DNA from: Mycobacterium sp. 852002-40037_SCH5390672
GTDB lineage: Bacteria; Actinomycetota; Actinomycetes; Mycobacteriales; Mycobacteriaceae
NCBI RefSeq assembly: GCF_001665875.1
Contig: NZ_LZTA01000001.1
Coordinates: 62,001-126,000, forward strand
Length of the DNA stretch: 64,000 nucleotides
Direction: 5' to 3'
Of this stretch, positions 49,979-61,116 are shown in pieces. Position 1 is the first letter of the stretch. Every line of letters starts with the position of its first letter. Made by a program: the position numbers and the translations under genes. Under the pieces are notes generated by a model, which made no database searches, was not told where the DNA came from, and saw only the letters and a program-made list of their open reading frames with translations.

Positions 49979-51155
49979 CGGGCTGCGGGTGCTTGACCTC
50001 GCCACGCTGGCCGCCGCGCCGCTCGTGGCGACCTATCTGGGTGAGTTCGGCGCCGACGTGATCAAGGTTGAAGAACCCCGCCATGGCGATCCGATCCGCG
50101 GCTGGGGCAATCAGCGCGACGGAGTCGGGTTGATGTGGAAGTCGATTTCGCGCAACAAGCGTGCGATCACGCTGGACTTGCGCTGCCCCGAGGGGCAGGC
50201 GTTGGTGCGTCGTCTGATAGAGCACGCCGACGCGGCGATCTTCAACACCCGTCCCCAGACATTGCGCAAGTGGGGCCTGGACTATGAGAGCCTGCGCGCT
50301 GTCAACGACCGGATTGTGATGCTGCACATCACCGGTTATGGACTGAGCGGACCGAAGAGTCAGCGCCCGGGGTTCGGCACGCTGGGGGAGGCGATGAGCG
50401 GATTCGCGCACATCACCGGCCAGGCCGGCGGTCCTCCCACACTGCCGCCGTTCATGTTGGCCGACGGAGTCGCATCGCTGAACGCCGCTTACGCGGTGAT
50501 GATGGCGCTGTATCACCGCGATGTACACGGCGGGCCGGGGCAATTGATCGACGTCAACCTGATCGAGCCGCTGGCCCGGCTGCTGGAACAGACTCTGTTG
50601 GCCTATGACCAGTTGGGGTTGGTGCCCGAGCGGTCCGGTAACAGGTGGGATATCTCCGCCCCGCGCAACACCTATCGCACGGCCGATGACAGGTGGTTGG
50701 CCATGTCGGGCAGTTCGCCGGCGCTGGCCCTGCGGGTGTTCCGGGCGATCGGCCGCGACGACCTGTTGGAAGACGAGGATTTCTCCGACCCGCAGCGCAG
50801 GCTGGCCCGGGCCCGCGAGGTCGACGAGGTGGTTGCCGATTGGGTTGCCTCGAAGACACTTTCGGAGGCGATGGTGGTCTTCGACGCGCACGAGGTGGCC
50901 GCGGCCCCGGTCTATGACATCGCCGATCTGGTCGCCGACGATCAGCTGGCGCATCGGGAGGTGTTCATCTCCGTCGACGATGCGCAGCTCGGGGCGATGA
51001 CGGTACAGGCTCCCGTTCCACGTTTCTCATCGGTATCCGGGACGGTCGGCCATCTCGGGCCCCGTCTCGGTGAGCACAACGCCGAAGTCTACGGCGAGCT
51101 ACTCGGATTGACTGCCAACGACATTGACGACCTGCGCGCCCGCGGCGTGTTGTGA
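49971..51155 (+). CDS. CaiB/BaiF family CoA-transferase
   Basis: The 394-residue class III CoA-transferase starts MLDGLRVLDLATLAAAPLVA and has GADVIKVEEPRHGDPIR with the catalytic-loop residue region, SRNKRAITLDLRCPEGQALV and a C-terminal dimer-interlocking part. The catalytic Asp is expected in ADGVASLNAAYAVMM (about residue 163). It transfers CoA to a carboxylic acid. Its start overlaps the monooxygenase and its stop overlaps the lyase start as GTGA. Confidence 0.9.
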   Translation: MLDGLRVLDLATLAAAPLVATYLGEFGADVIKVEEPRHGDPIRGWGNQRDGVGLMWKSISRNKRAITLDLRCPEGQALVRRLIEHADAAIFNTRPQTLRKWGLDYESLRAVNDRIVMLHITGYGLSGPKSQRPGFGTLGEAMSGFAHITGQAGGPPTLPPFMLADGVASLNAAYAVMMALYHRDVHGGPGQLIDVNLIEPLARLLEQTLLAYDQLGLVPERSGNRWDISAPRNTYRTADDRWLAMSGSSPALALRVFRAIGRDDLLEDEDFSDPQRRLARAREVDEVVADWVASKTLSEAMVVFDAHEVAAAPVYDIADLVADDQLAHREVFISVDDAQLGAMTVQAPVPRFSSVSGTVGHLGPRLGEHNAEVYGELLGLTANDIDDLRARGVL

Positions 51156-52087
51156 CAGAAAGAGGCTCACTGGTGACTGATCTTCTCCGGCGTTCCGAAC
51201 TCGCTGTACCCGCGAGCAACGACAACATGTTCGAAAAGGGTGCCCGGTGTGGCGCCGATCTCGTATTCCTCGATCTCGAGGACGCGGTGCCCGTGGCGTT
51301 CAAGGAGGAGTCGCGCGTCAAAGCGATCTCCGCGCTCAACGATATCGACTGGGGTCGCACCGCCCGTGCCATCCGGATCAACGGCCTGGACACCCGGTGG
51401 TGCCACGACGACGTCATCGATGTGGTGACCAGGGCCGGCCAGAACCTCGACACCATCATCATCCCCAAAGTCCGCAGGGCCCGCGACATCTGGTGGGTGG
51501 ATGTGCTGCTCACCCAGCTGGAGGCGAAACTCGGGTTGAGGGACCGCATTCGGCTCGAGGTACTCATCGAGGAGGTGGAAGGCCTGGCTAACGCCGAAGA
51601 GATCGCGGCGGCCAGCCCCCGGCTGGATGCCCTGATCTTCGGCGTGGGTGACTTCTCGCTGTCGCAGGGCGCCCGGGTGGACACCAACTTCGTCCCGCTC
51701 GGCGAATATCCTGGCGAATTCTGGGCTTACGCGCGCAACAAGGTGATCGTGGCCGCCCGCATCGCCGGCATCGACGCGATCGATGCGCCGTATCCCGACT
51801 ACCGGGACCTGTCGGGATACGAACGGGACGCGCGTCGCGCGTCGCTGCTCGGCTACACCGGCAAGTGGGCCATCCACCCCGACCAGGTGCCCGTCGCTAA
51901 CGAGGTCTATGCCCCGACCGCCGACGAAATCGCCCGGGCGCAAGCCAATGTCGCTGCCTACCGGGAAGCTGAAGCCAACGGACGCGGCGCCGTCGGGGTG
52001 AACGGCGTCCTTGTCGACGCAGCCCACGTGAAGCAGGCCGAGCAGACACTGGCGCGTGCTGCGTTGATCACGAGCAGCCTCGGTTGA
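51152..52087 (+). CDS. HpcH/CitE-family CoA-ester lyase
   Basis: The 311-residue protein has the CitE pattern: ELAVPASNDNMFEKG near the start, LDLEDAVP (metal-binding Glu/Asp), VLIEEVEGLANAEEI, IFGVGDFSLSQG and KWAIHPDQVPVANE. These enzymes cleave or form C-C bonds in beta-hydroxyacyl-CoA, for example malyl- or citramalyl-CoA. In the operon the CoA-transferase could provide the CoA ester and this lyase split it. No hydratase gene is in the operon. Confidence 0.88.
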   Translation: MTERGSLVTDLLRRSELAVPASNDNMFEKGARCGADLVFLDLEDAVPVAFKEESRVKAISALNDIDWGRTARAIRINGLDTRWCHDDVIDVVTRAGQNLDTIIIPKVRRARDIWWVDVLLTQLEAKLGLRDRIRLEVLIEEVEGLANAEEIAAASPRLDALIFGVGDFSLSQGARVDTNFVPLGEYPGEFWAYARNKVIVAARIAGIDAIDAPYPDYRDLSGYERDARRASLLGYTGKWAIHPDQVPVANEVYAPTADEIARAQANVAAYREAEANGRGAVGVNGVLVDAAHVKQAEQTLARAALITSSLG

Positions 52088-52091
52088 TGGC

Positions 52092-52261
52092 GGCGACCCG
52101 CTTCGCCCGGCTTCGGCCTGTAGTGGCGACCGGCTGCGCCCGGCTTCGGCCTGTAGTGGCGACCCGCTGCGCCCGGCTACGCCGCGCTTGCGATCGCCAC
52201 GGCCGCGCTTGCGATCGCCACGGCCGCGCTTGCGATCGCCACGGCCGCGCTTGCGATCGCC
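52092..52261. repeat. Tandem GC-rich repeats of two types between CoA-lyase and pyc
   Basis: Two 33-bp units (52092-52124, 52125-52157) are followed by a part-unit and then 21-bp units: a 20-bp copy at 52179-52198 and three identical copies at 52199-52219, 52220-52240 and 52241-52261. They fill the gap between the convergent lyase and pyc genes. The unit family recurs singly at 21156 and 31712. Confidence 0.9.
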
Positions 52262-52262
52262 G

Positions 52263-55200
52263 CTAGTCGATCACGACCAAGAGGTCGCCGCCCTCCACTT
52301 GCGCGGTACGTGAGACCGCGATTCGCGCGACCTTACCGGCCTTGGAGGTGGTGACGGCGGCCTCCATCTTCATCGCTTCGATCGTCGCGATGGTCTGGCC
52401 GGCTTCGACTTCCTCGCCGACATCGGTGGTCACCGTCACGACGCCGGCAAAGGGGGCGGCGATGTGGTCCGGGTTTGCGCGATCGGCCTTTTCGGCGGCG
52501 GGCACATCCGAGGCGATGCTGCGGTCACGCACCACGACGGGTCGTAGCTGGCCGTTGAGGATGCACATCACGGTGCGCATGCCGCGTTCGTCGGCATCGG
52601 AGATGGCCTCCAGGCCGATCAGCAGCTCCACGCCACGCTCCAGCTCCACGCGATGTTCGTCGCCCTGGCGCAACCCGTAGAAGAACTGGTTGGCGCTCAG
52701 TCCGGACGTGTCGCCATATGTCTCGCGGTGGTCCTCGAGTTCCTTGGCCGGACCGGGGAACAGCAGCCGGTTCAGCGCCGCCTGGCGGTCGCCGCCCGGC
52801 GTGGCCAATGCCTTTTCATCGTCGGCCGACAGCTCCTGCTCCGGCTTGACCGGTTCGCGGCCTTGTAACGCCTTGGTGCGCAATGGCTCCGGCCAGCCAC
52901 CCGGCGGGTCACCGAGCTCTCCGCGCAGGAAGCCGATGACCGAATCCGGGATGTCGTAGCGTGCGGGGTCGTCGGCGAAGTCTTGCGCACTGACGCCCGC
53001 TCCCACCAATGCCAGCGCCAGGTCGCCGACGACCTTGCTGGACGGGGTGACCTTGACGAGGTGGCCCAGGATGGCGTCGGCTCCGGCGTAGGCGTTTTCG
53101 ATGTCCTCGAACCGATCACCGAGCCCCAGTGCGATGGCTTGCTGGCGCAGGTTCGACAATTGGCCGCCGGGGATCTCATGGTGATAGACGCGCCCGGTCG
53201 GGGAGGGGAGCCCGGATTCGAAGGGAGCGTACACCTTTCGGAGTGCCTCCCAGTACGGCTCCAGGTCGCATACCGCCGGCAGCGACAAACCGGTGTCGTA
53301 GGCCGTGTTGGCCGCGGCGGCCACGATCGACGAAAGCGCGGGCTGGCTGGTGGTTCCCGCGAGCGGCGCCGCGGCGCCGTCGACGGCGTCGGCGCCGGCG
53401 TGCCAGGCCGCCACGTAGGTTGCCAGCTGCCCACCTGGGGTGTCGTGGGTATGCACGTGTACCGGCAGGTCGAACCGCGACTTGAGCGCCGAAACCAGCG
53501 TCGACGCCGCGGGTGCCCGCAGCAACCCGGCCATGTCCTTGATCGCCAGCACGTGTGCGCCCGCTTCGACGATCTGTTCGGCCAGCTTCAGGTAATAGTC
53601 CAGCGTGTACAGCTTTTCGGCCGGATCGCTGAGATCACCGGTGTAGGACATCGCCACCTCGGCGACCGCGGCCCCGGTGTCGCGCACCGCGTCGATGGCC
53701 GGTCGCATCGAGTCGACGTTGTTCAACGCATCGAAGATCCGGAAGATGTCGATACCCGTCGCGGTCGCTTCCTCGACAAAGGCTGTCGTGACTGTTTCCG
53801 GGTAGGGTGTGTAGCCAACGGTGTTGCGTCCGCGTAGCAGCATCTGCAGGCAGATATTGGGCAACGCCTCACGCAGCGTTGCCAGCCGCTCCCAGGGGTC
53901 TTCCTTCAGGAACCGCAGCGCCACATCGTAAGTCGCACCACCCCAGCACTCGATCGACAGCAGCTGTGGTGTGGTCCGGGCGATATACGGCGCTACCTTG
54001 ATCATGCCGCTGGTGCGGACCCGCGTGGCCAGCAGGGACTGGTGCGCGTCGCGGAACGTGGTATCCGTGACGCCGACGCCGCGTGACTCCCGCAGCCAGG
54101 CCGCAAACCGCTCCGGTCCGAGTTCGGTCAAACGCTGCTTGGAACCCGACGGCGGAGTCGCCGACAGGTCGATGTCGGGCAGCTTGTCGTGCGGGTATAC
54201 CGCCGAGGGTCGCTCGCCGTGTGGCTGATTGACGGTGATATCGGCCAGGTAGTTGAGGATCTTGGTGCCACGGTCTGCGGAGCTGCGCGCGGTGAGCAGT
54301 TGCGGGCGCTCCTCGATGAATGACGTCGTGATGCGGCCGGCCTGAAAGTCAGGATCATCCAGGACCGCTTGCAGGAACGGGATACCTGTCGAGACACCGC
54401 GGATGCGGAACTCGGCGACCGCGCGTCGCGCCCGGCGCACCGCCGTGGCGAAATCGCGGCCACGGCAGGTCAGCTTGATCAGCATCGAGTCGAAGTGCGC
54501 GCTGATGTCCGCGCCCAGCGTCGTGCCGCCGTCCAGCCGGATTCCCGCGCCCCCCGGGGTTCGATAGGCGGTGATCCGGCCGGTGTCCGGGCGGAAACCG
54601 TTCGCCGGATCCTCGGTGGTGATCCGGCACTGCAACGCCGCGCCGTGCGGAACAATCGAATCCTGGCTTAAACCAATATCTTCCAAGCTCTGGCCGCCGG
54701 CGATGCGCAGCTGTGCCGACACCAGGTCGACGTCGGTGATCTCCTCGGTGACCGTGTGCTCCACCTGGATGCGGGGGTTCATCTCGATGAACACGTGATC
54801 GCCGCGTTCATCGAGTAAAAATTCGACCGTGCCGGCGCACGTATAGCCGATGCTCTGCGCGAAGGTCACCGCGTCTGCGCAAATCTGTTGGCGCAGTGCC
54901 GGGTCCAGGTTGGGTGCCGGTGCGATCTCGATTACCTTCTGGTGCCGGCGCTGCACACTGCAATCCCGCTCGTAGAGATGAATGACGTTGCCCTGGGTGT
55001 CGGCCAGGATCTGCACCTCGATGTGGCGCGGATTGATCACCGCCTGCTCGAGAAATACCGAGGCGTCCCCGAACGCGGATTCGGCCTCGCGGCTGGCCGC
55101 CTCGATCGCCTCGGTCAGCGACGCCGGGTCGGCCACCCGGCGCATCCCGCGTCCGCCGCCGCCGGCGACCGCCTTGACGAACAGCGGGAACGTCATCGAC

Positions 55201-55646
55201 TCGGCGGCCGCCAGCAGCTCGTCCACCGATGTCGAGGGCGCCGAGGAGGCCAACACCGGAAGACCCGCCGCCCGCGCGGCCGCGATCGCCCGCGACTTGT
55301 TGCCCGTGAGCTCGAGCACCTCCGCGCTCGGGCCGACGAAGGTGATGTCCGCCGCCGCGCACGCCGCCGCCAGATCGGGATTCTCCGACAGGAAGCCATA
55401 GCCGGGGTAAACGGCATCCGCTCCGCAAGCCTGTGCAGTCGCGACAATGTCGTCGACCGACAGGTAAGCGCGAACCGGATGGCCCTCCTCACCGATCTGG
55501 TAGGACTCGTCGGCCTTCAACCGATGCAGGGAATTGCGGTCCTCGTAGGGATAGACCGCAACGGTGGCCAGTTCCAGCTCGTAGGCCGCACGGAACGCGC
55601 GGATCGCAATCTCCCCGCGATTGGCGACAAGTACCTTCGCAAACAC
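52263..55646 (-). CDS. pyc: Pyruvate carboxylase
   Basis: The 1127-residue biotin enzyme has, in order, the biotin carboxylase domain (KVLVANRGEIAIR, FVKAVAGGGGRGMR ATP loop, FIEMNPRIQVEHTVTE), the carboxyltransferase domain (GVTDTTFRDAHQSLLATRVR, THDTPGG) and the C-terminal biotin carrier with EAMKMEA (K1093). It carboxylates pyruvate to oxaloacetate. The GTG at 55646 is 5 bases after the prpC stop, so pyc is the fourth gene of the methylcitrate operon. The frame is open to 56033 but that part lies inside prpC. Confidence 0.95.
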   Translation of the reverse strand: MFAKVLVANRGEIAIRAFRAAYELELATVAVYPYEDRNSLHRLKADESYQIGEEGHPVRAYLSVDDIVATAQACGADAVYPGYGFLSENPDLAAACAAADITFVGPSAEVLELTGNKSRAIAAARAAGLPVLASSAPSTSVDELLAAAESMTFPLFVKAVAGGGGRGMRRVADPASLTEAIEAASREAESAFGDASVFLEQAVINPRHIEVQILADTQGNVIHLYERDCSVQRRHQKVIEIAPAPNLDPALRQQICADAVTFAQSIGYTCAGTVEFLLDERGDHVFIEMNPRIQVEHTVTEEITDVDLVSAQLRIAGGQSLEDIGLSQDSIVPHGAALQCRITTEDPANGFRPDTGRITAYRTPGGAGIRLDGGTTLGADISAHFDSMLIKLTCRGRDFATAVRRARRAVAEFRIRGVSTGIPFLQAVLDDPDFQAGRITTSFIEERPQLLTARSSADRGTKILNYLADITVNQPHGERPSAVYPHDKLPDIDLSATPPSGSKQRLTELGPERFAAWLRESRGVGVTDTTFRDAHQSLLATRVRTSGMIKVAPYIARTTPQLLSIECWGGATYDVALRFLKEDPWERLATLREALPNICLQMLLRGRNTVGYTPYPETVTTAFVEEATATGIDIFRIFDALNNVDSMRPAIDAVRDTGAAVAEVAMSYTGDLSDPAEKLYTLDYYLKLAEQIVEAGAHVLAIKDMAGLLRAPAASTLVSALKSRFDLPVHVHTHDTPGGQLATYVAAWHAGADAVDGAAAPLAGTTSQPALSSIVAAAANTAYDTGLSLPAVCDLEPYWEALRKVYAPFESGLPSPTGRVYHHEIPGGQLSNLRQQAIALGLGDRFEDIENAYAGADAILGHLVKVTPSSKVVGDLALALVGAGVSAQDFADDPARYDIPDSVIGFLRGELGDPPGGWPEPLRTKALQGREPVKPEQELSADDEKALATPGGDRQAALNRLLFPGPAKELEDHRETYGDTSGLSANQFFYGLRQGDEHRVELERGVELLIGLEAISDADERGMRTVMCILNGQLRPVVVRDRSIASDVPAAEKADRANPDHIAAPFAGVVTVTTDVGEEVEAGQTIATIEAMKMEAAVTTSKAGKVARIAVSRTAQVEGGDLLVVID

Positions 55647-55651
55647 GGTAT

Positions 55652-56775
<1,124 letters not shown>

Positions 56776-56779
<4 letters not shown>

Positions 56780-57693
56780 TGCACGACTCCTTGGGGGCCG
56801 AAGTTGTAGATATCGGAATCGAATTGGTTGTAATCGGCGTAGTGCAGGAGCTCGTAGAGTCGGCTGCGGTGTTGCATCCGGCCCAAAAGACCGGATTGTG
56901 TTCCCTTCTCGGCGATTTCACGAAGACCGACCTCGACCGCGTGCATGGCCAACCGCAACGTGGTCACCGGGTAGATCACGACGTTGTAGCCGATGTCGCA
57001 CAGTTGTTGGGCAGTCAAGAGATCCGACTTGCCGAACTCGGTCATGTTGGCCAGCAACGGCGTGTCCACGGCGGCGCGGAATCGCTCGAATTCCGCTGGT
57101 GTGTGCAGGGCTTCGGTGAAAATCAGGTCGGCGCCCGTGTCGGCGTAGGCCTTCGCGCGCTCGATCGCCGCGGGCACCCCCTCGATCCCGGCGGCATCGG
57201 TACGGGCGCAGATGATGAAGTTCGGGTCCCTGCGGGCTGCCACGGCGGCCCGCAGGCGTTTGATCATCTCGCCGACGGGCACTACGGCTTTGCCGTCGAG
57301 ATGCCCACACCGTTTGGGGTTTTCCTGGTCCTCCAGGTGACAGCCGGCCAGCCCGGCGTCCTCCAGCACGGTCACGGTGCGCGCGGCGTTCATCGGCTCA
57401 CCGAATCCGGTGTCGGCATCGATCAGGGTGGGCAGGTCGGTGACCGCGGCGATCTGTGCGCCGCGGGCGCTGACCTCGGTCAGGGTGGTCAGGCCGATGT
57501 CGGGCAGACCAAGGTCGGCCGACAGCACTGCCCCGGACACGTACACCCCGTCGAACCCGAGCTCGGCGACCAGCTTCGCCACCAACGGCGAGAAGACACC
57601 CGGAAAACACTGAAGCCGGCCACTTTCCAGTCCGGCGCGGAATTGAGCCCGCTTGGTCGCCGTGGGCGCGACACTGCCGATCAGCACGGTCAT
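56776..57693 (-). CDS. prpB: 2-Methylisocitrate lyase PrpB
   Basis: The 305-residue enzyme has the isocitrate lyase superfamily active-site motif KRCGH (C129), LIDADTGFGEP for metal binding and ICARTDAAGIEG. It splits 2-methylisocitrate into succinate and pyruvate. In M. tuberculosis this gene is missing from the prp locus and isocitrate lyase takes over; here the locus is complete. Its start overlaps the prpD stop (TGATG). Confidence 0.93.
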
Positions 57694-59198
57694 CAGAAGA
57701 TCCCCGAGGGAATCGTCGGCGAGTGGGCGAGCACCGGCGGGGCGACCGTGATGTTGAGTGCACCCAGAGCGCCCGCCTGCAGGTCCGAAAGGGCTTCGGC
57801 CGCCGACAGGAAGCGCTGCTGCTCGGGGTCGTTGACCACACCCTCGGCCAGTTCGGTGAACTTTCCGATGTACTGTTCGCGCTCAAACGGCCTCGCCCCC
57901 AGGGGATGCGCGTCGGCGACGGCGATCTCGTCGACGATGATCTCACCGCTTTTGAGGGTGACGTCAGCGCGCGCGCCGAACGCCTTCGCCGCGGGGTCGG
58001 CGGAGTGGTAGCGCCGGGTCCATTCGGGATCTTCGACCGTGGAAACCTTGTGCCACAGTTCGACAGTATCGGGCCGGTGCGCCCGCTCCGGTGCGTAAGA
58101 CCTTTCGTGGTGCCAGGTTCCGTCCTGCAACGCGACGGCGAAAATGTACATCACCGAGTGGTCCAGCGTTTCGCGCGAGGCATCCGGATCGAATTTCTGC
58201 GGATCGCCTGCTCCGGTGCCGATCACGTGATGGGTGTGATGACTGGTGTGCAGCTCGATCGTCGCGATCTGGTCCAGATCGCCGATGCTTTCGCGCATCC
58301 GGCGGGCCAAATCAATCAGCGCCTGGCTCTGATATTCGGCCGAGTGCTCCTTGGTGTAACTCTCCAGAATGGCGCGCTTGGGTTCCCCGGCTTCGGGCAG
58401 CGGGACGTGATAGGTGTGCTCGGGACCCGAGAGCAGCCACGCGATCACCCCGTCCTCGCCCTCCCAGATCGGTGCGGGTGCGGCCTCGCCGCGCATGGCG
58501 CGGTCGACGGCCTCGATGGCGACCTTGCCGGCCCAGGCGGGCGCGTACGCCTTCCAGCTGGAGATCAGGCCCTTGCGTGACTGACGGGTGGATGTCGTCA
58601 AGTGCAGCGCCTGCCCGATCGCTTGGTAGATAATTTCTTTATCCAGACGCAGCATGGTGCCGAGTCCGGCGGCCACCGACGGACCGAGGTGGGCGACGTG
58701 GTCAATCTTGTGTTCATGCAGGCAGATTCCTTTGGCCAGATCGATCTGTATCTCGTAACCGGTTGCGATGCCGCGGATCAGGTCGGCTCCGCTGATCCCG
58801 AGATGCTGCGCAACGGCCACCAATGGAGGGATGTTGTCGCCCGGATGGGAGTACTCGGCGGCCAAGAAGGTGTCGTGAAAGTCCAATTCGCGCACGGTCA
58901 CGCCGTTGGCCCAGGCCGCCCATTCCGGCGAGTAGTCGCCTTGGATACCGAAAACCTTGGCGCCCTTGAAGGAATTGGGGTGTGCCTGTGCCTGGGCGCG
59001 GGCGGCGGCGATCGGACGGCGCGTCACCGAGGCGGCCGAAACCGCGCCGTTGTCGATGATGCGGTTGATCACCATGGCCTCGGTGTCCGCGGGCACGGCG
59101 ACCGGGTCGGCTGCGACCTCGGCGATCTTCCATGCCAGGTGCTCATTACGCGGGAAGTGGTCGGCGCTGCGCCGGGCTCGAACGTCATGAATCCGCAT
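57693..59198 (-). CDS. prpD: 2-Methylcitrate dehydratase PrpD
   Basis: The 501-residue enzyme has the MmgE/PrpD fold: [16 protein letters not shown] at the start, [21 protein letters not shown] (about residue 104), AVHLT-like [14 protein letters not shown] and a late [22 protein letters not shown]. It dehydrates 2-methylcitrate to 2-methylaconitate. The ATG at 59198 begins the conserved part; the frame is open to 59216. It is the first gene of the operon and divergent from prpR. Confidence 0.93.
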   Translation of the reverse strand: MRIHDVRARRSADHFPRNEHLAWKIAEVAADPVAVPADTEAMVINRIIDNGAVSAASVTRRPIAAARAQAQAHPNSFKGAKVFGIQGDYSPEWAAWANGVTVRELDFHDTFLAAEYSHPGDNIPPLVAVAQHLGISGADLIRGIATGYEIQIDLAKGICLHEHKIDHVAHLGPSVAAGLGTMLRLDKEIIYQAIGQALHLTTSTRQSRKGLISSWKAYAPAWAGKVAIEAVDRAMRGEAAPAPIWEGEDGVIAWLLSGPEHTYHVPLPEAGEPKRAILESYTKEHSAEYQSQALIDLARRMRESIGDLDQIATIELHTSHHTHHVIGTGAGDPQKFDPDASRETLDHSVMYIFAVALQDGTWHHERSYAPERAHRPDTVELWHKVSTVEDPEWTRRYHSADPAAKAFGARADVTLKSGEIIVDEIAVADAHPLGARPFEREQYIGKFTELAEGVVNDPEQQRFLSAAEALSDLQAGALGALNITVAPPVLAHSPTIPSGIF

Positions 59199-59208
59199 AA
59201 GCCGCACA

Positions 59209-59284
59209 GTACGCAAAGCGGGTTACGAGGTAAATCCGCTGTAAAAGCGTAATTGTGTGTCCTTGTCCGCCGAATTTTGCGAAA
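59209..59284. promoter_or_regulatory. Divergent prpD/prpR control region with TTTGC-type motifs
   Basis: The interval has CGCAAAGCG (59212-59220) and TTTGCGAAA (59276-59284). The RamB/PrpR family is known to bind TTTGCAAA-like sequences as I recall, so both are candidate sites for PrpR. They sit 11-20 bases from the prpD start and about 35 bases before prpR. Confidence 0.45.
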
Positions 59285-59316
59285 GTTGTGAAAGGGGCGG
59301 GGGTACCGTGTGACGG

Positions 59317-60750
59317 GTGGCGAAGATGTTCGCCGGCCCACGGCTACGGCGTTTGCGCGAGGAGCGGGGGCTGACCCAGGTGGCGCTGGCGCGCGTCCTG
59401 GGACTGTCGACCAGCTACGTCAACCAGCTCGAAAACGATCAGCGCCCGATCACGGTTCCGGTGCTACTCACCCTCACCGAGCGGTTCGAGTTGCCAGCGC
59501 ATTACTTTGCGCCGGATTCCGATGCCCGCCTGGTGTCGGACCTGCGGGAGGTTCTTGCCGACACGTCCGCCACCGCCGCGCAAGTCGAGGAGCTCGTGGC
59601 CCGCATGCCGGCGGTCGGTCAGACGCTGGTCAATCTGCACCGGCGGCTGCACGACACGACCGCAGATCTCGAAGCGTTGCACAGTCGCGCCAACGTCGAC
59701 ATGTCGGCAATGTCCCAGCAGCCAATGCCTTTCGAAGAGGTCCGTGACTTCTTCTACGACCGCAAGAACTACATCGGTGAACTGGATGTCGCGGCCGAAG
59801 ACCTGTTCAACGAAAACAATTTGCGCGTTGGCGGTCTCGACGGCCAGCTGGCGGAGCTGCTCGCCGGCAAGCTCGGCGTCGCGGTGGTGATCGACGACGG
59901 CCGGGCGTTAGATCCCAACGCCAAAAGACTGTTTGTGCCGGAATCGAAGACCTTGTACTTGGCCCGTTGGCTTCACCCCGGCCAGCGTGCCTTTCAGCTC
60001 GCCACCCAGATCGCGCTGCTGACCCAAGCGCGGTTGATCACCGGGATCATCGCCGGCGACGATCAGCTCAGCGACGATGCGCGGGGCGTGGCCCGCATCG
60101 GTCTGGCCAACTATTTCGCCGGCGCACTGCTGTTGCCCTACCTGAGGTTCCTCGAGGCCGCCGAGAGCGTCCGCTACGACATCGACCAGCTGACAAGACG
60201 ATTCGAGGTGGGGTTCGAAACGATCTGCCACCGGCTGTCCACCCTGCAACGCCCGAACGCCCGAGGCGTCCCGTTCATCTTCGTCCGCACCGACAGTGCG
60301 GGGAACATCTCTAAACGCCAGTCCGCCACGGCATTTCACTTTTCTCGCGTCGGCGGGAACTGCCCCCTGTGGGTGGTCCACCGTGCGTTCTCCCGGCCCG
60401 GTCAGTTTCTGACGCAAGTCGCGCAGATGCCCGATGAGCGCACGTACTTCTGGATCGCCAGGACCACCACAGCGGAGCCGAGCCGTTACCTCGGGCCGGA
60501 CAAGAGCTTCGCCATTGGGCTGGGCTGCGATGTCGCTTACGCCGCGAAACTCATCTACTCCGTCGGCATCGATCCGACCAACGCCGAGTCGATTGTGCCG
60601 ATCGGCGCCGGCTGCAAGATCTGCGACCGGCCCGCCTGCCCGCAACGCGCCTTCCCGTATCTCGGTCACCCCGTGTACGTCGATCCGCACAGCAGCACCG
60701 ATTTGCCCTATCCGCCGGCGATCACTCCCCGGGCGCGGGTCGTTCGTTGA
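59317..60750 (+). CDS. prpR: Methylcitrate-cycle regulator PrpR (XRE HTH, IrrE-like, 4Fe-4S)
   Basis: The 477-residue regulator has an XRE helix-turn-helix (LRRLREERGLTQVALARVLG), a middle domain with LARWLHPGQRAFQLATQIALL and the C-terminal DUF2083 part with FeS-type cysteines GLGCDV (C404) and GCKICDRPAC (C433, C436, C441). Homologs sense short-chain acyl-CoA and activate propionate catabolism. The GTG at 59317 is used. It is divergent from prpDBC-pyc, which it presumably controls. Confidence 0.92.
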   Translation: MAKMFAGPRLRRLREERGLTQVALARVLGLSTSYVNQLENDQRPITVPVLLTLTERFELPAHYFAPDSDARLVSDLREVLADTSATAAQVEELVARMPAVGQTLVNLHRRLHDTTADLEALHSRANVDMSAMSQQPMPFEEVRDFFYDRKNYIGELDVAAEDLFNENNLRVGGLDGQLAELLAGKLGVAVVIDDGRALDPNAKRLFVPESKTLYLARWLHPGQRAFQLATQIALLTQARLITGIIAGDDQLSDDARGVARIGLANYFAGALLLPYLRFLEAAESVRYDIDQLTRRFEVGFETICHRLSTLQRPNARGVPFIFVRTDSAGNISKRQSATAFHFSRVGGNCPLWVVHRAFSRPGQFLTQVAQMPDERTYFWIARTTTAEPSRYLGPDKSFAIGLGCDVAYAAKLIYSVGIDPTNAESIVPIGAGCKICDRPACPQRAFPYLGHPVYVDPHSSTDLPYPPAITPRARVVR

Positions 60751-60752
60751 GC

Positions 60753-60917
60753 TCAGCGGCGAAGCCGACGCAACAACCATTTCAGAGTCCCGGACGCGAG
60801 CGGTAACGCCAGCAACCCCAGGGCGAGCGTCGCGATCCCCATTCCGATCAGCGACAGCAACCCTCGATGGACGCCGTCCCAGACAGCGAAGACGCCGCAC
60901 ACAGGGAGGAACACCAT
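60753..60917 (-). CDS. Small two-helix membrane protein (54 aa)
   Basis: From the ATG at 60917 the minus strand encodes MVFLPVCGVFAVWDGVHRGL, then SLIGMGIATLALGLLALPLA and a basic tail KWLLRRLRR. Two short hydrophobic helices with a positive C-terminal end are typical of small mycobacterial membrane proteins. No clear ribosome site is visible and the start may differ. Its stop is 3 bases from the convergent prpR stop. Confidence 0.45.
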   Translation of the reverse strand: MVFLPVCGVFAVWDGVHRGLLSLIGMGIATLALGLLALPLASGTLKWLLRRLRR

Positions 60918-61116
60918 GCCGAGGACGAACTTGGCGGCTTGCCGCTATCCGCGACGTCGTGACCGCGTAGCACCCCGAACAGAACTAAAGCGATCCGGCG
61001 TCCCACCCGATGAATACGCGGTTCGTGTGCCAACTGCAACATATCCGCTCACATGTGGTCGACCGCCGGTTAGGGTCGATGCAGCAGTGAGCCATGCACT
61101 GGATGGGGGAGACCGC

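Noticed and set aside
52088..52262. Tandem repeats considered as a CRISPR array
   Set aside because: The units are directly adjacent without unique spacers and no cas gene is in the window.
60848..61042. 64-residue minus-strand frame between prpR and the dehydrogenase
   Set aside because: Ser-rich shadow frame; the alternate frame at 60753-60917 gives a more plausible small membrane protein.
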